NCBI GenBank assembly: GCA_022661535.1
Contig: JAKULF010000001.1
Coordinates: 1,674,001-1,738,000 of the forward strand
Direction of reading: 5' to 3'
Source: Eutypa lata
Taxonomy: Eukaryota; Ascomycota; Sordariomycetes; Xylariales; Diatrypaceae
Length of the DNA stretch: 64,000 bases
The translations under genes were made by a program, and so were the position numbers. The notes under the pieces were generated by a model, which searched no databases, was not told the DNA's origin, and saw only the letters and a list, made by a program, of their open reading frames with translations. Below are positions 20,110-31,608 of the stretch, one piece after another. The first letter of the stretch is position 1. Each line of letters begins with the position of its first letter.

Positions 20110-22695
20110 TCAACCCGCATCCATCTCGGCTTGCAGTTCAGCTTCGAGTTCGGCCTCTAGATCTGAGAATCCATCATCATCGTCATCGTCATCCTCCTCC
20201 CTTCTTTCTTCTTCTTCTTCTTCTTCCTCCTCCGCGTCGTCGTCATTTCCCCGTCCACCCTTCGCACCACCGTCCGCTTCATCGCTAGTGCCCATTGGCG
20301 TAGGCAGTCCACTCCCCTCCCCTTCCGCTCCCTCGTCATCTGCTGCGTTCTTGACATTCCTCAACCCTGTGGTCCTCGCCTTTGCAAGCCTCTGTTTCTT
20401 AGCCAGGGCGCTGCCTTCCTCGTTGTTCGCATTTTCGTCTGCGTCCTCATCGTCGGCGTCATCGCCGTACTTCCGCTTCTGACCTTTGGGCTGTTCGTCA
20501 TCGCGGTCCGAGTCGAACCCGCGGTCCGTACTGTCCATATCGGAGTCATCCATATCAGATCCCATGAACTCCTCCAGCTCCTTTTCCACATCGCCCCACT
20601 CCATCTTGCCGAGGTCATCAATGGGGCTTTGCGCACCATCCTCAAGTTCCGGAGGCATGACGTTGTACCGGTCCTCAACCTCCGCGTCCTCATCGTCGTT
20701 GTCATCATCTTCTACCTCTCCGCCTGATTCATCTTCCTCATCTCCGTCTTCGCCGGCATCGTCCCCATTCGGTTGTGGGAAAGACTGCTGGCCGGATCGG
20801 ACGATGGTGATTTTAGGCCTTGAAGGTCGTGATGTCGGGGCTCCAACCCCCCCTGCACTTTCCTCGCCCTCCTCGCCATCTTCGAGTGGTGTTGAGGCTT
20901 CTCTATCTGCAGGGTGGATATCTATAAGATACGGTGCCTCTTCGAGTTTTTTCCACTGTGCCAGTGAATCTGCCAGCCAATTCTGGTTGACGATATTGAT
21001 AGAGGGGATGCGGGCAGCCACGCGAACCTTATGGGTACGTTGCCTAGAAGCGCTAATCACTAGGTGTGTAATGTCCTGGGTCACGCGTGTATGGATCTCC
21101 GTGCCGAAGCTCTCGGCCTGCAAGCCAATCTCCGACCGGCGAACGTCAGTGCCTAAGGGAACAAGACCCGATAGAACAATGCGCGTACCCCTAAGCACCT
21201 GCGACTTCAGAAAGTTCAGCGTCGATCCGATATCGGGGATAGCATCGGCGGAGACCTCTTCGGAGCGATGTAGGGCAGATCGCGCATCGTACTGTTCGTA
21301 AAATGAGTTGTGTAGGGTAGCAAGGTGTTTCTCAAGATAAGCGAGCTCTTGGTCGTCGTCGCGAAGCAGGTTATGACGTTGATGAGCGGCATTCTCTTGG
21401 TTACTGCTGTTGATATCAGACTCGGGCCCCGTCTTATCCTCAGTAGAATCCTTCTCTGCCTCTTCGTCTTCTTTATCTAGCTTCTCCTGTAGTTGTAATA
21501 ATGGACGATCAGTAAGCTGTTTCTGGAGTGTGCGCTCTTGCTCCTCAGCCTGCAATTGTAACAAGGCATCCTCGTCTTCAGTAGCAGCCGTCGTGTTCTG
21601 GTCATTGGTGCCATTGCTTTGATTTGGAACACTGGGTGCATCAATGCCGTTCTCCATTTTTGTGTCTGGGGCCGGACTGGCAGCGATAATGTCTTCGCGC
21701 TTAGGTAAAAAGCTAGAGTTGATATCGCCGATTCCCTTGAAGAAGTCGTACGGTGTGACTTTGATGAGGTTAGGCCTATTCTGAGGCCATACGTCGGCTC
21801 GATCGTCGATAACCACTACCATGCTTGTGCTAACAGGAAATAACCGCTGGAGGGTCTTGGCGGTCATGCTGCCGTTCTCGTCGCGGCTGATAATTCGGTT
21901 CCCAAATAGCTTCTGGGAGGGATCAATGATCTTGGCTATATTTAGAGCGTAGGCTCGTGTGCCCATTGTGTATATATGCATCTCGAACATGTCAGAAATC
22001 TTCTCGAGGAACTCAGCTAAGCCTGGTCGCATCTTGATGTAGTACCAGCAACCGCTTGCTAGACCTCGCGGTCCGTCATCAAGTTGAAATTTCTGAACAT
22101 CTTTGACAGCCTCGTGGTTCGGATTTGTAGGGTCGGCTTGCCATTCGCCGATAGTAGGCTCTATACAGGCATGTATGACGGTCTGGTCGAGATCGACGAC
22201 GAGGCTGAGCTTCCTCTCCCTAAGAAGTCGGCGCTGCAAGGAAGTCTCGGCACGGACAGCCTGGCCATGACTAACCATGAGGGACACATTGTCGTGCACC
22301 ATGGCGACGGTGGCGCGTTGCGTATCGAGGGTTGCGGCAGCCCAATTGGACTCGGTCATGTCTTTTCCACAACGACCACAAAGGCCGGCACATTGTATGT
22401 CATGAGCGCACTCTTCCTCAATAGTCACTATGTTCTGATCTTTGTGGATGACGTCGCCCGCTTCGACCATCCATTGTTGTAATTTGCCCTCGGCAGGGCT
22501 ATCGTAGTCGGCAACGAGATTATCTGTATAGTCGCGTTCTCTGTCCAGGTCCGGATCGCCAATTTTTCGTTGAGACTTAAAGGTGTATTTTAAGATGGGC
22601 TCTTGCTTCTTGACGTTGTCGCCGGGTTTCTTAAGAATTTTGGATATCGTGATGGGATAATGGAGATGAGCTCCAAGTCTTAGGGTTTTTGCCAT
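20110..22695 (-). CDS. fcp1: RNA polymerase II CTD phosphatase FCP1
   Basis: Single-exon gene of 861 aa that dephosphorylates the heptad repeats of the largest Pol II subunit, in the nucleus. The N-terminus (MAKTLRLGAHLHYPITISK..., CAHDIQCAGLCGRCGKDM) is the fungal FCP1 leader. The catalytic DxDxT motif is DLDQT at residues 168-172 within LSLVVDLDQTVIHACIEP. The FCPH domain continues through YYIKMRPGLAEFLEKISDMFEMHIYTMGTRAYA, RIISRDENG and VVVIDDRADVWP. A BRCT domain follows at about 505-600 (LRGTRIVLSGLVPLGT...ITHLVIS...NWLADSLAQWK). The C-terminal 250 residues are very acidic, with Glu and Asp runs that bind TFIIF in the family. Full length, no breaks. Confidence 0.96.
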   Translation of the reverse strand: MAKTLRLGAHLHYPITISKILKKPGDNVKKQEPILKYTFKSQRKIGDPDLDRERDYTDNLVADYDSPAEGKLQQWMVEAGDVIHKDQNIVTIEEECAHDIQCAGLCGRCGKDMTESNWAAATLDTQRATVAMVHDNVSLMVSHGQAVRAETSLQRRLLRERKLSLVVDLDQTVIHACIEPTIGEWQADPTNPNHEAVKDVQKFQLDDGPRGLASGCWYYIKMRPGLAEFLEKISDMFEMHIYTMGTRAYALNIAKIIDPSQKLFGNRIISRDENGSMTAKTLQRLFPVSTSMVVVIDDRADVWPQNRPNLIKVTPYDFFKGIGDINSSFLPKREDIIAASPAPDTKMENGIDAPSVPNQSNGTNDQNTTAATEDEDALLQLQAEEQERTLQKQLTDRPLLQLQEKLDKEDEEAEKDSTEDKTGPESDINSSNQENAAHQRHNLLRDDDQELAYLEKHLATLHNSFYEQYDARSALHRSEEVSADAIPDIGSTLNFLKSQVLRGTRIVLSGLVPLGTDVRRSEIGLQAESFGTEIHTRVTQDITHLVISASRQRTHKVRVAARIPSINIVNQNWLADSLAQWKKLEEAPYLIDIHPADREASTPLEDGEEGEESAGGVGAPTSRPSRPKITIVRSGQQSFPQPNGDDAGEDGDEEDESGGEVEDDDNDDEDAEVEDRYNVMPPELEDGAQSPIDDLGKMEWGDVEKELEEFMGSDMDDSDMDSTDRGFDSDRDDEQPKGQKRKYGDDADDEDADENANNEEGSALAKKQRLAKARTTGLRNVKNAADDEGAEGEGSGLPTPMGTSDEADGGAKGGRGNDDDAEEEEEEEEERREEDDDDDDDGFSDLEAELEAELQAEMDAG

Positions 22696-25600
22696 TCTGA
22701 ACGGCCGTGGTTCGCGCTACTGCATGCGCCAGGGAGGGTTTTAGTCTAAGAGGAAACTCATGACATGATTAGCAGAAGGTCAATGAATATATATATATAT
22801 ATATATATATACACGTGTACATATACAAGCAAGTAGATATGTGCACGGATATGTTCGCGTGGTTAAAAAATGTGTGGGTAATGATGCTCACTAAGCAGAT
22901 GGACAATTACAAGGCAAATCCCATGATGGATACAGGTTGGAATGTAAGTGGCGCGCTCATAGTTTTGGATTTCTTTGTTTGTTGGTGGTCAAGGGGCGAG
23001 GGACAGAGATTCATGGCCAAGGGAAAGACACCACAAGACAAGGCAGGCAGGGCAGAGTGACAACTATAATGAGTAATAGGCAGAAGGTGAAGTGAATAAT
23101 AATCAGGGGAGGAATGGGATAGGATGGGATGGAAGAATTTAAAGGCCATGGGATTAAGAGATGATACGTATATGTGTTCGTGTATCTACATGTATACACG
23201 ATGGATACACACAGGTACACCTCTATAGATATACCAGACCAATAGGGTGATATGAGTGCGAACAGGTTCAATTGATTCAAATGGAACGGGATTATAACGA
23301 AGGGGAATACTCACTAAGTGTATGTATGTAATTTATGCTTGATTTGCTTCACTTGTATCGATTACGGAAGCAAGGAAAGTAGAGGTGGTGGTGATGATGA
23401 GCTCTGAAGCTCTAATACGTCCCATTGCAGCAGCTATGGCTTAGCTGCGATTGCCTCTTTAAAAGGTCTTAGACAATCGCGTGGTCAGTCAGAGTGGTAG
23501 AGACGATCAATGGCTGTGGATGTACGTGTACTTGTATGTAACAAGTAGTCGGAGATTCGTTTGTAAAGTAGAATGTGATGATATCGTAGGTAATAGGTAT
23601 GGAGGGCGATGATGAGATAAACTGATCTCGTCGTTGTCGCTACTGTTGTTGCTGTTGCTGTGGCTGTGGCTGAGCTATTGCGGGTGAAGGTGGGAAAGGG
23701 ACGAGATTGACGAATGTAAATACTACTTTGGTACATGTACCTGGGGTAGGTACATTATTTATGGAGAAGTATGTATGTAGTATCCAATTATCGCAATCGT
23801 TGTCAAGTTTATTTAGTGTTATCGATAAGTACCTGGACAGTAGGTACTGACTTGGATTCAGAGTGGGAGTGAATGACCCTCGTCGATATCAGCGAATCAT
23901 CTATGATGTCGCAAATACAACCAAGTTGAGCTTCAGTTGGGTTGATAGGTTGGGTTGATAGGTTGGGTTGGGTTGGATTGGATTGTGCTTGTGCCACTGT
24001 GGCTTTAACTAGTTAGTTACTTCCCGTACGAGAATGTGAATATCGGTGTTTGCGTAGTAGTTATCGGGTCACTGTACGGATTCCTCGGGGTTAACAATGA
24101 CCTCTTTTGCTTGGGGGCCGGAAACTTGGAAGGCCGCGAAATCAGCTGGGGAACAGAGGTCCTTTTGTACCTGATGGGATAACTGGGGTGGGTGATGCGG
24201 CCAGTCAAACCAGGCCCTTGCGTTCCTCCCTTTTAACTACATACAACCTCACAATACCTCATCCCCTGTCCGTTTGCGGAGTCATCTGGCTGATTAAGAG
24301 GCTTGAAGTATATAGTATATGTGGCTTGAAGCTGACAGATCGACAGAACGTGGCTGAAAGTTCTAATGACTCTTCCTATTCTTGCCATTCTACGTCACGC
24401 CATCTTCAAACCACCAACTACTATTATCATCACATACTATTCGTTGCTCATGTGAACCGAACTTCTTTCTTACTTTTAAGAACTATATTGGAGCCTAGAA
24501 TAGATCGCTGAACCTGCCTATTGGTTGGTATGAAATATTGAATGATGTAAACTACATGTATGTAGGCCAGTCATTAGTACTAGTTAAGCAGAGCGGGTCA
24601 AAGAATATGCAACTATACGGACTAAGTCTAGACTCAATGTGAAGGCTTAAAGCTGCGATACTCACTGTTTATACGTGCCTGGTTTCGAATCTTGTTTCAG
24701 ATATGCATTTGCCTTGATGAACATCGCATTACAAGAACTCGTTCAGCATCTTCATTCGCCTCTTTTCTTCTTTTCTTTCTGCAGCCTTCTCTTAGATCAG
24801 AGATTATGAGTCATAACCATCTCTTGAGTCTTGCTCGTTCGTACCAAACGCGCCAGGGATCTAGGCTGCCTATTGTACTTATCTTCACAAAACACTTCCT
24901 ATTTCCCACCACCTCGTTCGTCACTCAATAGAGTATCCTCAAAACGTGATTCGGGTAGATGGACGGGTCGATGGAAGGAAATAAATAATCTCATCTTCCT
25001 TAACTTGCACTCAGCTAGCCATCCGTCTTGATGGATTGACTAGCATCACCGCACAGACAACATGAAAGGACATATCAAGGTAGATAATCAACGCTGAATA
25101 ACAATATATCCTCTTCACTAACTACCTATCCTAATCATTATCCTATATATATATCCTCTCCTCAAAATCTAGTTCGTGACGTCTTATGTATCTCAAATCT
25201 ATCTCGCCCCACATGCCGAGATCTTGAAAGGTGGGTTTCTGCGTTCAAAGCAAACGAGTCAACTCACTACATCGATATCAAACCTCTTTATACTCATCAA
25301 GATAACATGTCCATAGTGTACCGTATATCCTAGCTTTTGATCCAGCTATGTAGAAAATGCTGGTTCTGCAGTTTGTCCAACTGCGATTGAGTGTCCCTAT
25401 GATCTAGCCATGTGGAGTGAGCGTTACGATCTGAGGCCTTTCATGCGGAATGTCGCCTTTCTATGTTCCCGCCCTTACATTCATATGTGGGAGTGTTCTC
25501 GGATCCCAATTGTAAACAGAAAGTCCGTATCGCCCATAATAGCCATAATGAGTAGGTAGGATATCTTATTAGAACAAACAGGCTTTCATAATACGTTGAG

Positions 25601-27250
25601 AGGTTATCAGGAGAACAGAAAACAGGATATGCGATCACGAACTTGATATCAAGTATTGGTCCTTGCTAGCGACCCACGCACAAGGGATTCAATATAGAGA
25701 ATTCTATGAGCGAAAGGGGAGGGCGACGTCGGGGTCAAGAAAATAGAGCAAAAAGGGCAAAAAAAAAACATACAACACCAGGGATTCGCTGGTCGTCACC
25801 GACCCAACTACTAATCCGGCGGTATCTGGCTTAACTAGGGGAGAGCGGACGGGATCCCGTGTTCTCCAGATCCTATGGTCGTATGTGAAGGAATTGGTCT
25901 TTATTACAGGTTATATAGGAATCACATCTCAACGCTGGACCACGGACAGGGAGTATAGCTAGTGTATCATCAGACACTACTTAGAGAATCGATATCAATG
26001 TCAAGAAGTTGGTAATGAAATAAAATAGCTTCTTTTTTCGAAAGGAATATTTCAACTATATAATCACTTACAGGTCCCTAAGCTAACATTGAAAGTTCGT
26101 TATGATTGCCTTCTAGAAACGAGCAGGGCAATGGTCAGGCACATGATAGGCGAATTATACATTTTCCTTTGCGCTTATGGATGAGATCATCCAGTCTTTC
26201 CGCATCATATGCTTAAGCCTGTCTTGGATCTACTGCTTGAAATCCCATATGGCAGCAAAGGCCCTCGACGTTTACGGAGCTTATTAGTATTAATGCTACA
26301 AAATAAAATATCTCTTCTGCATCTTGTCCTATATATATCATAGTTCATATCCTACGGTCAGTAGTTAGATCAGGATGATATAAAATATCTATCATTGCTT
26401 CCTATATACCATATCTATCGAAGCGTCAAGGGCCGTCAGGAATCTCTCGCCACATGTTCCTTGTTGCTCTAACCGGTGAGAAGGAGCACTAGCACAAGAC
26501 TAGAGGGAACAATTAAAACGTATATCCCTTACCCTTAAGTTTTACAGAGTGACAGGAGCTGCATAAATAAGGAGAATGTTTGCGGTTGCACATGGCTTTT
26601 AAGGGCACGTGAGGACCTGAAGATATTTGAAGAAGTCATCCACCCCCATCATTCTACTGTAACCAACGCCCCAGGTCTCCTTCAGCAATCGCCTCGATTT
26701 GGCGTGTAATTGGTGCGCACAGCAGGTAAAGTCTTACTATCATTAATATTATGCGTAAGGCACTGAATACCTAACGTTAACCATCTAATCAATCCCCTTT
26801 TCCACCAGTCTATCGGGAAATTCAAAACGCCGAGCTAATGAAAGCTACCCAAAAAGTACTCCCGGCAACCCCAAGTAAGAGATTGAGAAACAGTATCCAA
26901 GTTCCAAGATGCATAACGATAACCAGGCCCTCTCATGCCATATACCGCCAGACAGTCAACGCAAGTGAACCTCTCCAACGGACCTCACCTTCCCTGACTC
27001 ATATCCTGAAGAGTACCATCTCTAACTCACAAATATACCAAGCAAACGAAGAGCATGAAACCCTAGAAATCCCCACGACCTCTTACATGCTCTTGAGCAC
27101 TTCAGTCGCAAAGACGAACCGTTCCTCTCAACAAGCATCGCTTCTGACCAAACACACCCAGATAGCGTCAAACCAACATACTGATCCACCCCACCACCAG
27201 AGTGTTGTTGGTGAAAGTACTGCTCTCTTCTGCTATCCCACACCTAACGA
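22696..27250. other. Long gene-free stretch upstream of FCP1
   Basis: About 4.5 kb with ordinary base composition and no frame I can relate to a protein family. It holds an (AT)n run near 22783-22810, GTTGGGTTGATAG copies near 23936-23980, GCTGTT repeats near 23645, and an A9 run near 25760. It may include UTRs, long non-coding RNA or decayed sequence; I could not tell which. The plus-strand frame 26838-27377 is Ser/Thr/Gln-rich without similarity I recognise. Confidence 0.45.
22783..22810. repeat. (AT)n microsatellite
   Basis: About twelve AT dinucleotides about 90 bases upstream of the FCP1 start codon. Confidence 0.85.
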
Positions 27251-28969
27251 TCAACCCCCCTCTGTAGTCTTCTGCCTGGACGACCGCCCAGGAGATCCTT
27301 GGGACCGCGATTTCCGTTTATTGGTATTGCTGCCGGTGCCATTTGCGGTCGGCGGTGGCGTTGGCGGCGATGAATGACGGAGGCTTGGCATCTTATCAGG
27401 CAACGACATGGGCTCCGATTTAGACGGATCCAAGGGTGGAGGTTGGTGAACTTTCTCGACTAACTCGGAACCCGTTTCGCCCTCCCCAATTTCTTCCTCC
27501 TGTGTGTTTGCCAGTTGTGGGAGTGTAGAATTGAGGGCTTGCTCAACTGGCTCCGAGCTCGTTTCGCCCTCTTCCTTTTCTTCTTCTGCGTGTGCGCTTG
27601 TCGACCCCGAGGGCTCCACGAGAGGGAGTACAGGCGTAGTGTGCTTCCAGTGGTTCATCACCATGTCCTTGAGGGCGTACGATTGCTTCCTGGCGTAATC
27701 TTGGCAATTCCTCAGCGCTTTCCGCCCTCGTTTGAAGTCGCGGTACGAGTTCTTCAGGAGTGCTGTCGTAATGGGATATTGATGGTACTGGAGCGTGCCA
27801 TATTCCGTCTTGGAAGTGTAATGTGCAAAGAAGTTCATAATAGTACCATCAGTGGTGAAAGTCGTGACCTCAGCATGACCAGGAGAGTCAGGTTGCCCAA
27901 TGTGAGATAAGACCTTATTCCTTGCGTAAACAAGCGCTGCTCCGGTATAGGCGCTTTGCAGTCTGGCTTCCTCCAGATCCTTTCCAACTCTCTTCCATTC
28001 TCCGGCCAGAAGTGGCAATGTCAAGGAATCGGGGTTGTCTTTGTAAAGCACAGCCCCGGCCCCGTCGACGTAATCATCGACCGGAAACGGGTCATACTCT
28101 TCCTTCCGTAGGCCTTCGGTATAATCGGGCTGCGGAGTAGACAGACCATTATTGAAGCCTGCCTCTTTTGGGAAGCCTGTGAACGCCTGGTTAAGCGCCA
28201 TGACATAATTATCTTTTGGATAGCTCTTTAAGAGAGGCAACATCTGGCCAACCATAGTCGCATCGTTCGCAGCCCCTGACACTTTGTCGACGAAGTCTTC
28301 GTACACTGACTCGGGAGGCGATACGCTTTGACGAGACTCGCCGAGTCGGTTGCGTATCTCCTCGAGGTTCTTGGGCGGCCTAGAGCGGCGTGGATTGAGA
28401 ATTCCATTCCTAGAGGCTCGGACGGCGAAATGTGAAGGCGTAGTCGATGCTTTCTTTGCCACATTGTGCTTACAGCTGCCCCGGCTAGTGGATAATCCTG
28501 GGCTGCTTGTCTTCACCATCTTGTTGAGCTCGGCCAAGTTTTTCCGTGTCAGTCGTGCTCGCTTTGGCTCTGGCTGGCTGTCGTCGCTGTAGTCACCACC
28601 AATCTGCCGTTTCCGCAATGATCCGGCCGGTGAGGTTTGGGCTTGCCCTTCGACCTCGTACCAGGCTTCTTGCACAAGGTCCTCGGTCGGTAGTTGGCTT
28701 TCCTGGAGAAATGCGCATTCGGTGGCCTCGTGTGTAGACCCAGACTGTGGACTACTTGCTCGAGACAACTGAGCCCTCTTTGTCGGTAACAAATCGACCT
28801 CGGAAGCCGTGTCAAGCCTTCTTTTCTCAGGTAAGGGCGCTTTTTCAGTTGGCAAATCGCCCTGTTCTCCACTGACACTTGCAGCTGTGTTTGGGAGTGC
28901 GTCCGTCGGAGTTTCTTGTGAGGTTGTCACACGAGAGCCATGGGGTTTGAAAACCTCGTCTGCCATCAT
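27251..28969 (-). CDS. DUF7924-type fungal protein (possible nuclease-like core)
   Basis: Single exon; the first in-frame ATG is at 28969 (MMADEVFKPHG), giving about 572 aa. The N-terminal 200 residues are low-complexity with basic clusters such as EPKRARLTRKN. The central part is the recognisable domain: SRNGILNPRRSRPPKNLEEIRNRL, QAFTGFPKEAGFNNGLSTPQPDYTEGL, FPVDDYV, LTLPLLAGEWKRVGKDLEEARLQSAYTGAALVYARN, PGHAEVTTFTTDGT, NFFAHYTS and YHQYPITT. That is the DUF7924 pattern widespread in Sordariomycetes. The acidic PDYTEG followed by GEWK resembles the D...ExK arrangement of PD-(D/E)XK folds; a nuclease relation is inference only. The C-terminus is Ser/Pro-rich with basic KRKSRSQGSPGRSSRQK, likely nuclear-targeting. 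Confidence 0.8.
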   Translation of the reverse strand: MMADEVFKPHGSRVTTSQETPTDALPNTAASVSGEQGDLPTEKAPLPEKRRLDTASEVDLLPTKRAQLSRASSPQSGSTHEATECAFLQESQLPTEDLVQEAWYEVEGQAQTSPAGSLRKRQIGGDYSDDSQPEPKRARLTRKNLAELNKMVKTSSPGLSTSRGSCKHNVAKKASTTPSHFAVRASRNGILNPRRSRPPKNLEEIRNRLGESRQSVSPPESVYEDFVDKVSGAANDATMVGQMLPLLKSYPKDNYVMALNQAFTGFPKEAGFNNGLSTPQPDYTEGLRKEEYDPFPVDDYVDGAGAVLYKDNPDSLTLPLLAGEWKRVGKDLEEARLQSAYTGAALVYARNKVLSHIGQPDSPGHAEVTTFTTDGTIMNFFAHYTSKTEYGTLQYHQYPITTALLKNSYRDFKRGRKALRNCQDYARKQSYALKDMVMNHWKHTTPVLPLVEPSGSTSAHAEEEKEEGETSSEPVEQALNSTLPQLANTQEEEIGEGETGSELVEKVHQPPPLDPSKSEPMSLPDKMPSLRHSSPPTPPPTANGTGSNTNKRKSRSQGSPGRSSRQKTTEGG

Positions 28970-30688
28970 GGTGGGTATGGTGGAGATGGTGGCGTATATA
29001 GAAGAGACAGAATTCTGAATCCGCAGTTCGACCTGGTAGATAGAGAAATGTTGGTATGCTGGTTGAGGAGATGATGACTCGAGGGTGCGATGCAAACTTA
29101 TCTACCATCTACTTACATCTCTTTCAGATAGCAAACATAAGTAACGACTGATAATGATTGGCTACCAATGCTTTGGGAGCAGTTTCAAGACTGGTGTACA
29201 GTGCTACCAACTACGATAGAACATTCTTGATCAACTGTAGGAACTTGGGCACCTGAGCAAGTGTGGAAAAGCTGATGCGAACAGCCGTTTACGTTGGGGT
29301 GTTACCCAAATGACCAGTCACGACCTAGACCTTTCCGACAATACAATATACCCTGAGCCCTACAATTGACCCTTATATGATCACAATAACAATATAGATG
29401 GAACTGCGTAAGGTCGCTTGCCTTTACACTTAGCTGTTACTGTAGATCCCTTCAAAGTGACCAGTGTAGAATAGGTCGCTCTAGGAAGAGAGCGTGATGA
29501 CATCTACGATTGAGTTTCAAAATATCAACTCGAAGACATCAACGGCCTCGAGGCGTTTTTATTAACCGAGACATACTGTATCACCATCTAGGCGCTTTCA
29601 CGAGCTACCTACTACAACGACAGCCTGTTATGCCTCGTCAACCCAACTCTCACGTTCCACTGGGGGTGGCAAGTAAGTTCTTGATTTGAGGAATGAACCG
29701 CGAACCTGTAACGTCTCTTAAATGTAGTTGTGCAGCTGATAAATTGCATTGGTGTTACTCTTGTGTATCGTCTAAACCATTCTCTCTCCTATCTTCGAAT
29801 GCCGACCTACCTCTAAATGACAAGAGCAAACTGACGCGCGACTGTGACTGTTGTTCGTGAGGGCTAAGAAATGCTTAAACACAGCATAATACAAACGATA
29901 TCATTGGCTAATAATCCTCTCCAATTCACTAAGGCAGTATGGTTTAGGTATGGTTAGGCGGTGGGAGCGCTAAGATGCCCCATAAGTGATTCTTCAGCTT
30001 CGGGACCAGCCGGACAACCGAATGCAACGAATCTCGAATCATGAAGGATGAAACTTATCATGAGCCAATGAGAAATTCTACGATTTCGTCATATTCATAG
30101 ATTGAATCTCGTTTCTCCTTTTACTAATGCATTTATTTCCCCATACTGCGGGTATGAGGCGGGCTTGAGGTGGGCTTGACACCGATCGGGCGACCCCGGT
30201 GAGGCGCTGTGCTTTAACGGGTTAGTCCACAATGGAGTTTAGGGCGTTGCCTGCGACCTGGTGAAAAAAAACCACCGTCACATCAGCCCATTTGACGATG
30301 TTGTCTTATGATCAACATCAGCTCACTACTACTAAATGGCCTGGACTGAAGAAAAAGTTTCGCACGAAAGCGTAATACGGGGTCGGAGACTAGCAATCTT
30401 TGAACGATATGCCTCTTCGAAAATGGGTAGGAACTCAAGGAATCCCCGGCTTTGGCTTGAACCATCGTTGGAACCCGCCTTGGATAATAACCTGCTCTTG
30501 GAACAAAGTTGTTCTTTATAAAGCGAGGTCCTGACATTGGTTGACCTCGAGTCATTAACATCTAATTAATTCGTATTGATACTTCTAAACCTGCAATAGT
30601 AGAGTGTTCTTTCGACTAACAACAATTTTATAAATCCATATTTCGCTATTCTGAATAGTGAGACAACCGCATTCACCAGGAGGGCAAG
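28970..30688. promoter_or_regulatory. Divergent intergenic region
   Basis: About 1.7 kb between the DUF7924 gene and the protoglobin gene, transcribed away from each other. No gene, RNA or clear repeat was recognised; both promoters must lie here. Confidence 0.4.
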
Positions 30689-31608
30689 ATGGGTTACCTA
30701 CCAATGATGCACATTGGCAGAGAGGAGCTGTACACAGACCTCGAAGCTCGCATTCGTTATCTACACAGTTTTCTCGACTTCAGTAGTCGTCAGTAACCCC
30801 CGCTTTTCAACTTGCTCACTTGAGCCATCGCTTCATTCCTCTCCATTCGTACTGACAACTAGCCACAGAAGATATAAATGCCCTCATCACAGGCTCAAAA
30901 TACGTTAAAGCTCTAATACCGGCTGTCGTCAACATCGTGTACAAGAAACTCTTACAATACGACATCACAGCGCGAGCCTTCACAACGAGATCGACGAGTT
31001 TCGAAGGCCCGATGGACGAGATACCGACAGAAGATAGCCCGCAGATCCAGCACCGGAAGGTCTTCCTACGGGCGTACCTCAACAAGTTATGCTCAGATCC
31101 CAGCCGGATGGACTTCTGGGAGTATCTCGACAAGGTGGGCATGATGCACGTGGGGCTGGGACGAGCGCACCCGCTGCACGTCGAATACGTCCACCTCGGG
31201 GCCTGCCTGTCGTTCATACAAGATATCATGACGGAAGCGATACTTTCGCACCCGCGCTTGAGCCTGCAGCGAAAGATCGCCCTCGTCAAGGCCATTGGCA
31301 AGGTCATCTGGATCCAGAACGACCTCATGGCAAAATGGCACGTCAAGGATGGATCAGAGTTCGAGAATGCGGAGGGGGAGATCGTCATAGAGGAAGAGGG
31401 TTACCTACACGGGAAGAAAGTCCTGGAGGACTTGGATGAGGAAGGGGGCAGTTCAGAGACTAAGGACCCCGACTCGCCATCCCGGATACCACGGCCGATG
31501 GCGGCGGGGGTGTGTCCGTTTAGTGGTATAGCGAGGGGAATGGATGACTTAAAGGTGTCTGAGGAATCTGCTAACAGTCAAAATGGTATTGAGACCAACC
31601 AGGAATAG
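30689..31608 (+). CDS. Protoglobin / globin-sensor domain protein, two exons
   Basis: Exon 1 is 30689-30788 and exon 2 is 30869-31608; the 80-nt intron is phase 1 and gives about 279 aa. The start MGYLPMMHIGREELYTDLEAR leads into DINALITGSKYVKALIPAVVNIVYKKLL. The proximal-histidine region is clear: VGMMHVGLGRAHPLHVEYVHLGACLSFI, the pattern of protoglobins and globin-coupled sensors (G-x-x-H-x-x-x-G..P..Y-x-x-x-G), where the first histidine would bind haem. Helices around ALVKAIGKVIWIQNDLMAKWH complete the domain. The C-terminal 90 residues are acidic and then Pro/Ser-rich with no second domain, so it is a stand-alone globin. Haem binding and gas sensing are family inference. The intron donor is GTCAGT, weaker than usual. 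Confidence 0.85.

Noticed and set aside
20081..21301. Ser-rich plus-strand frames opposite FCP1
   Set aside because: Antisense reflections of Asp/Glu codons of the acidic FCP1 tail.
26838..27377. 179-codon plus-strand frame overlapping the 3' end of the DUF7924 gene
   Set aside because: Low-complexity Ser/Thr/Gln composition, no family pattern, and an antisense overlap with a well-supported gene.
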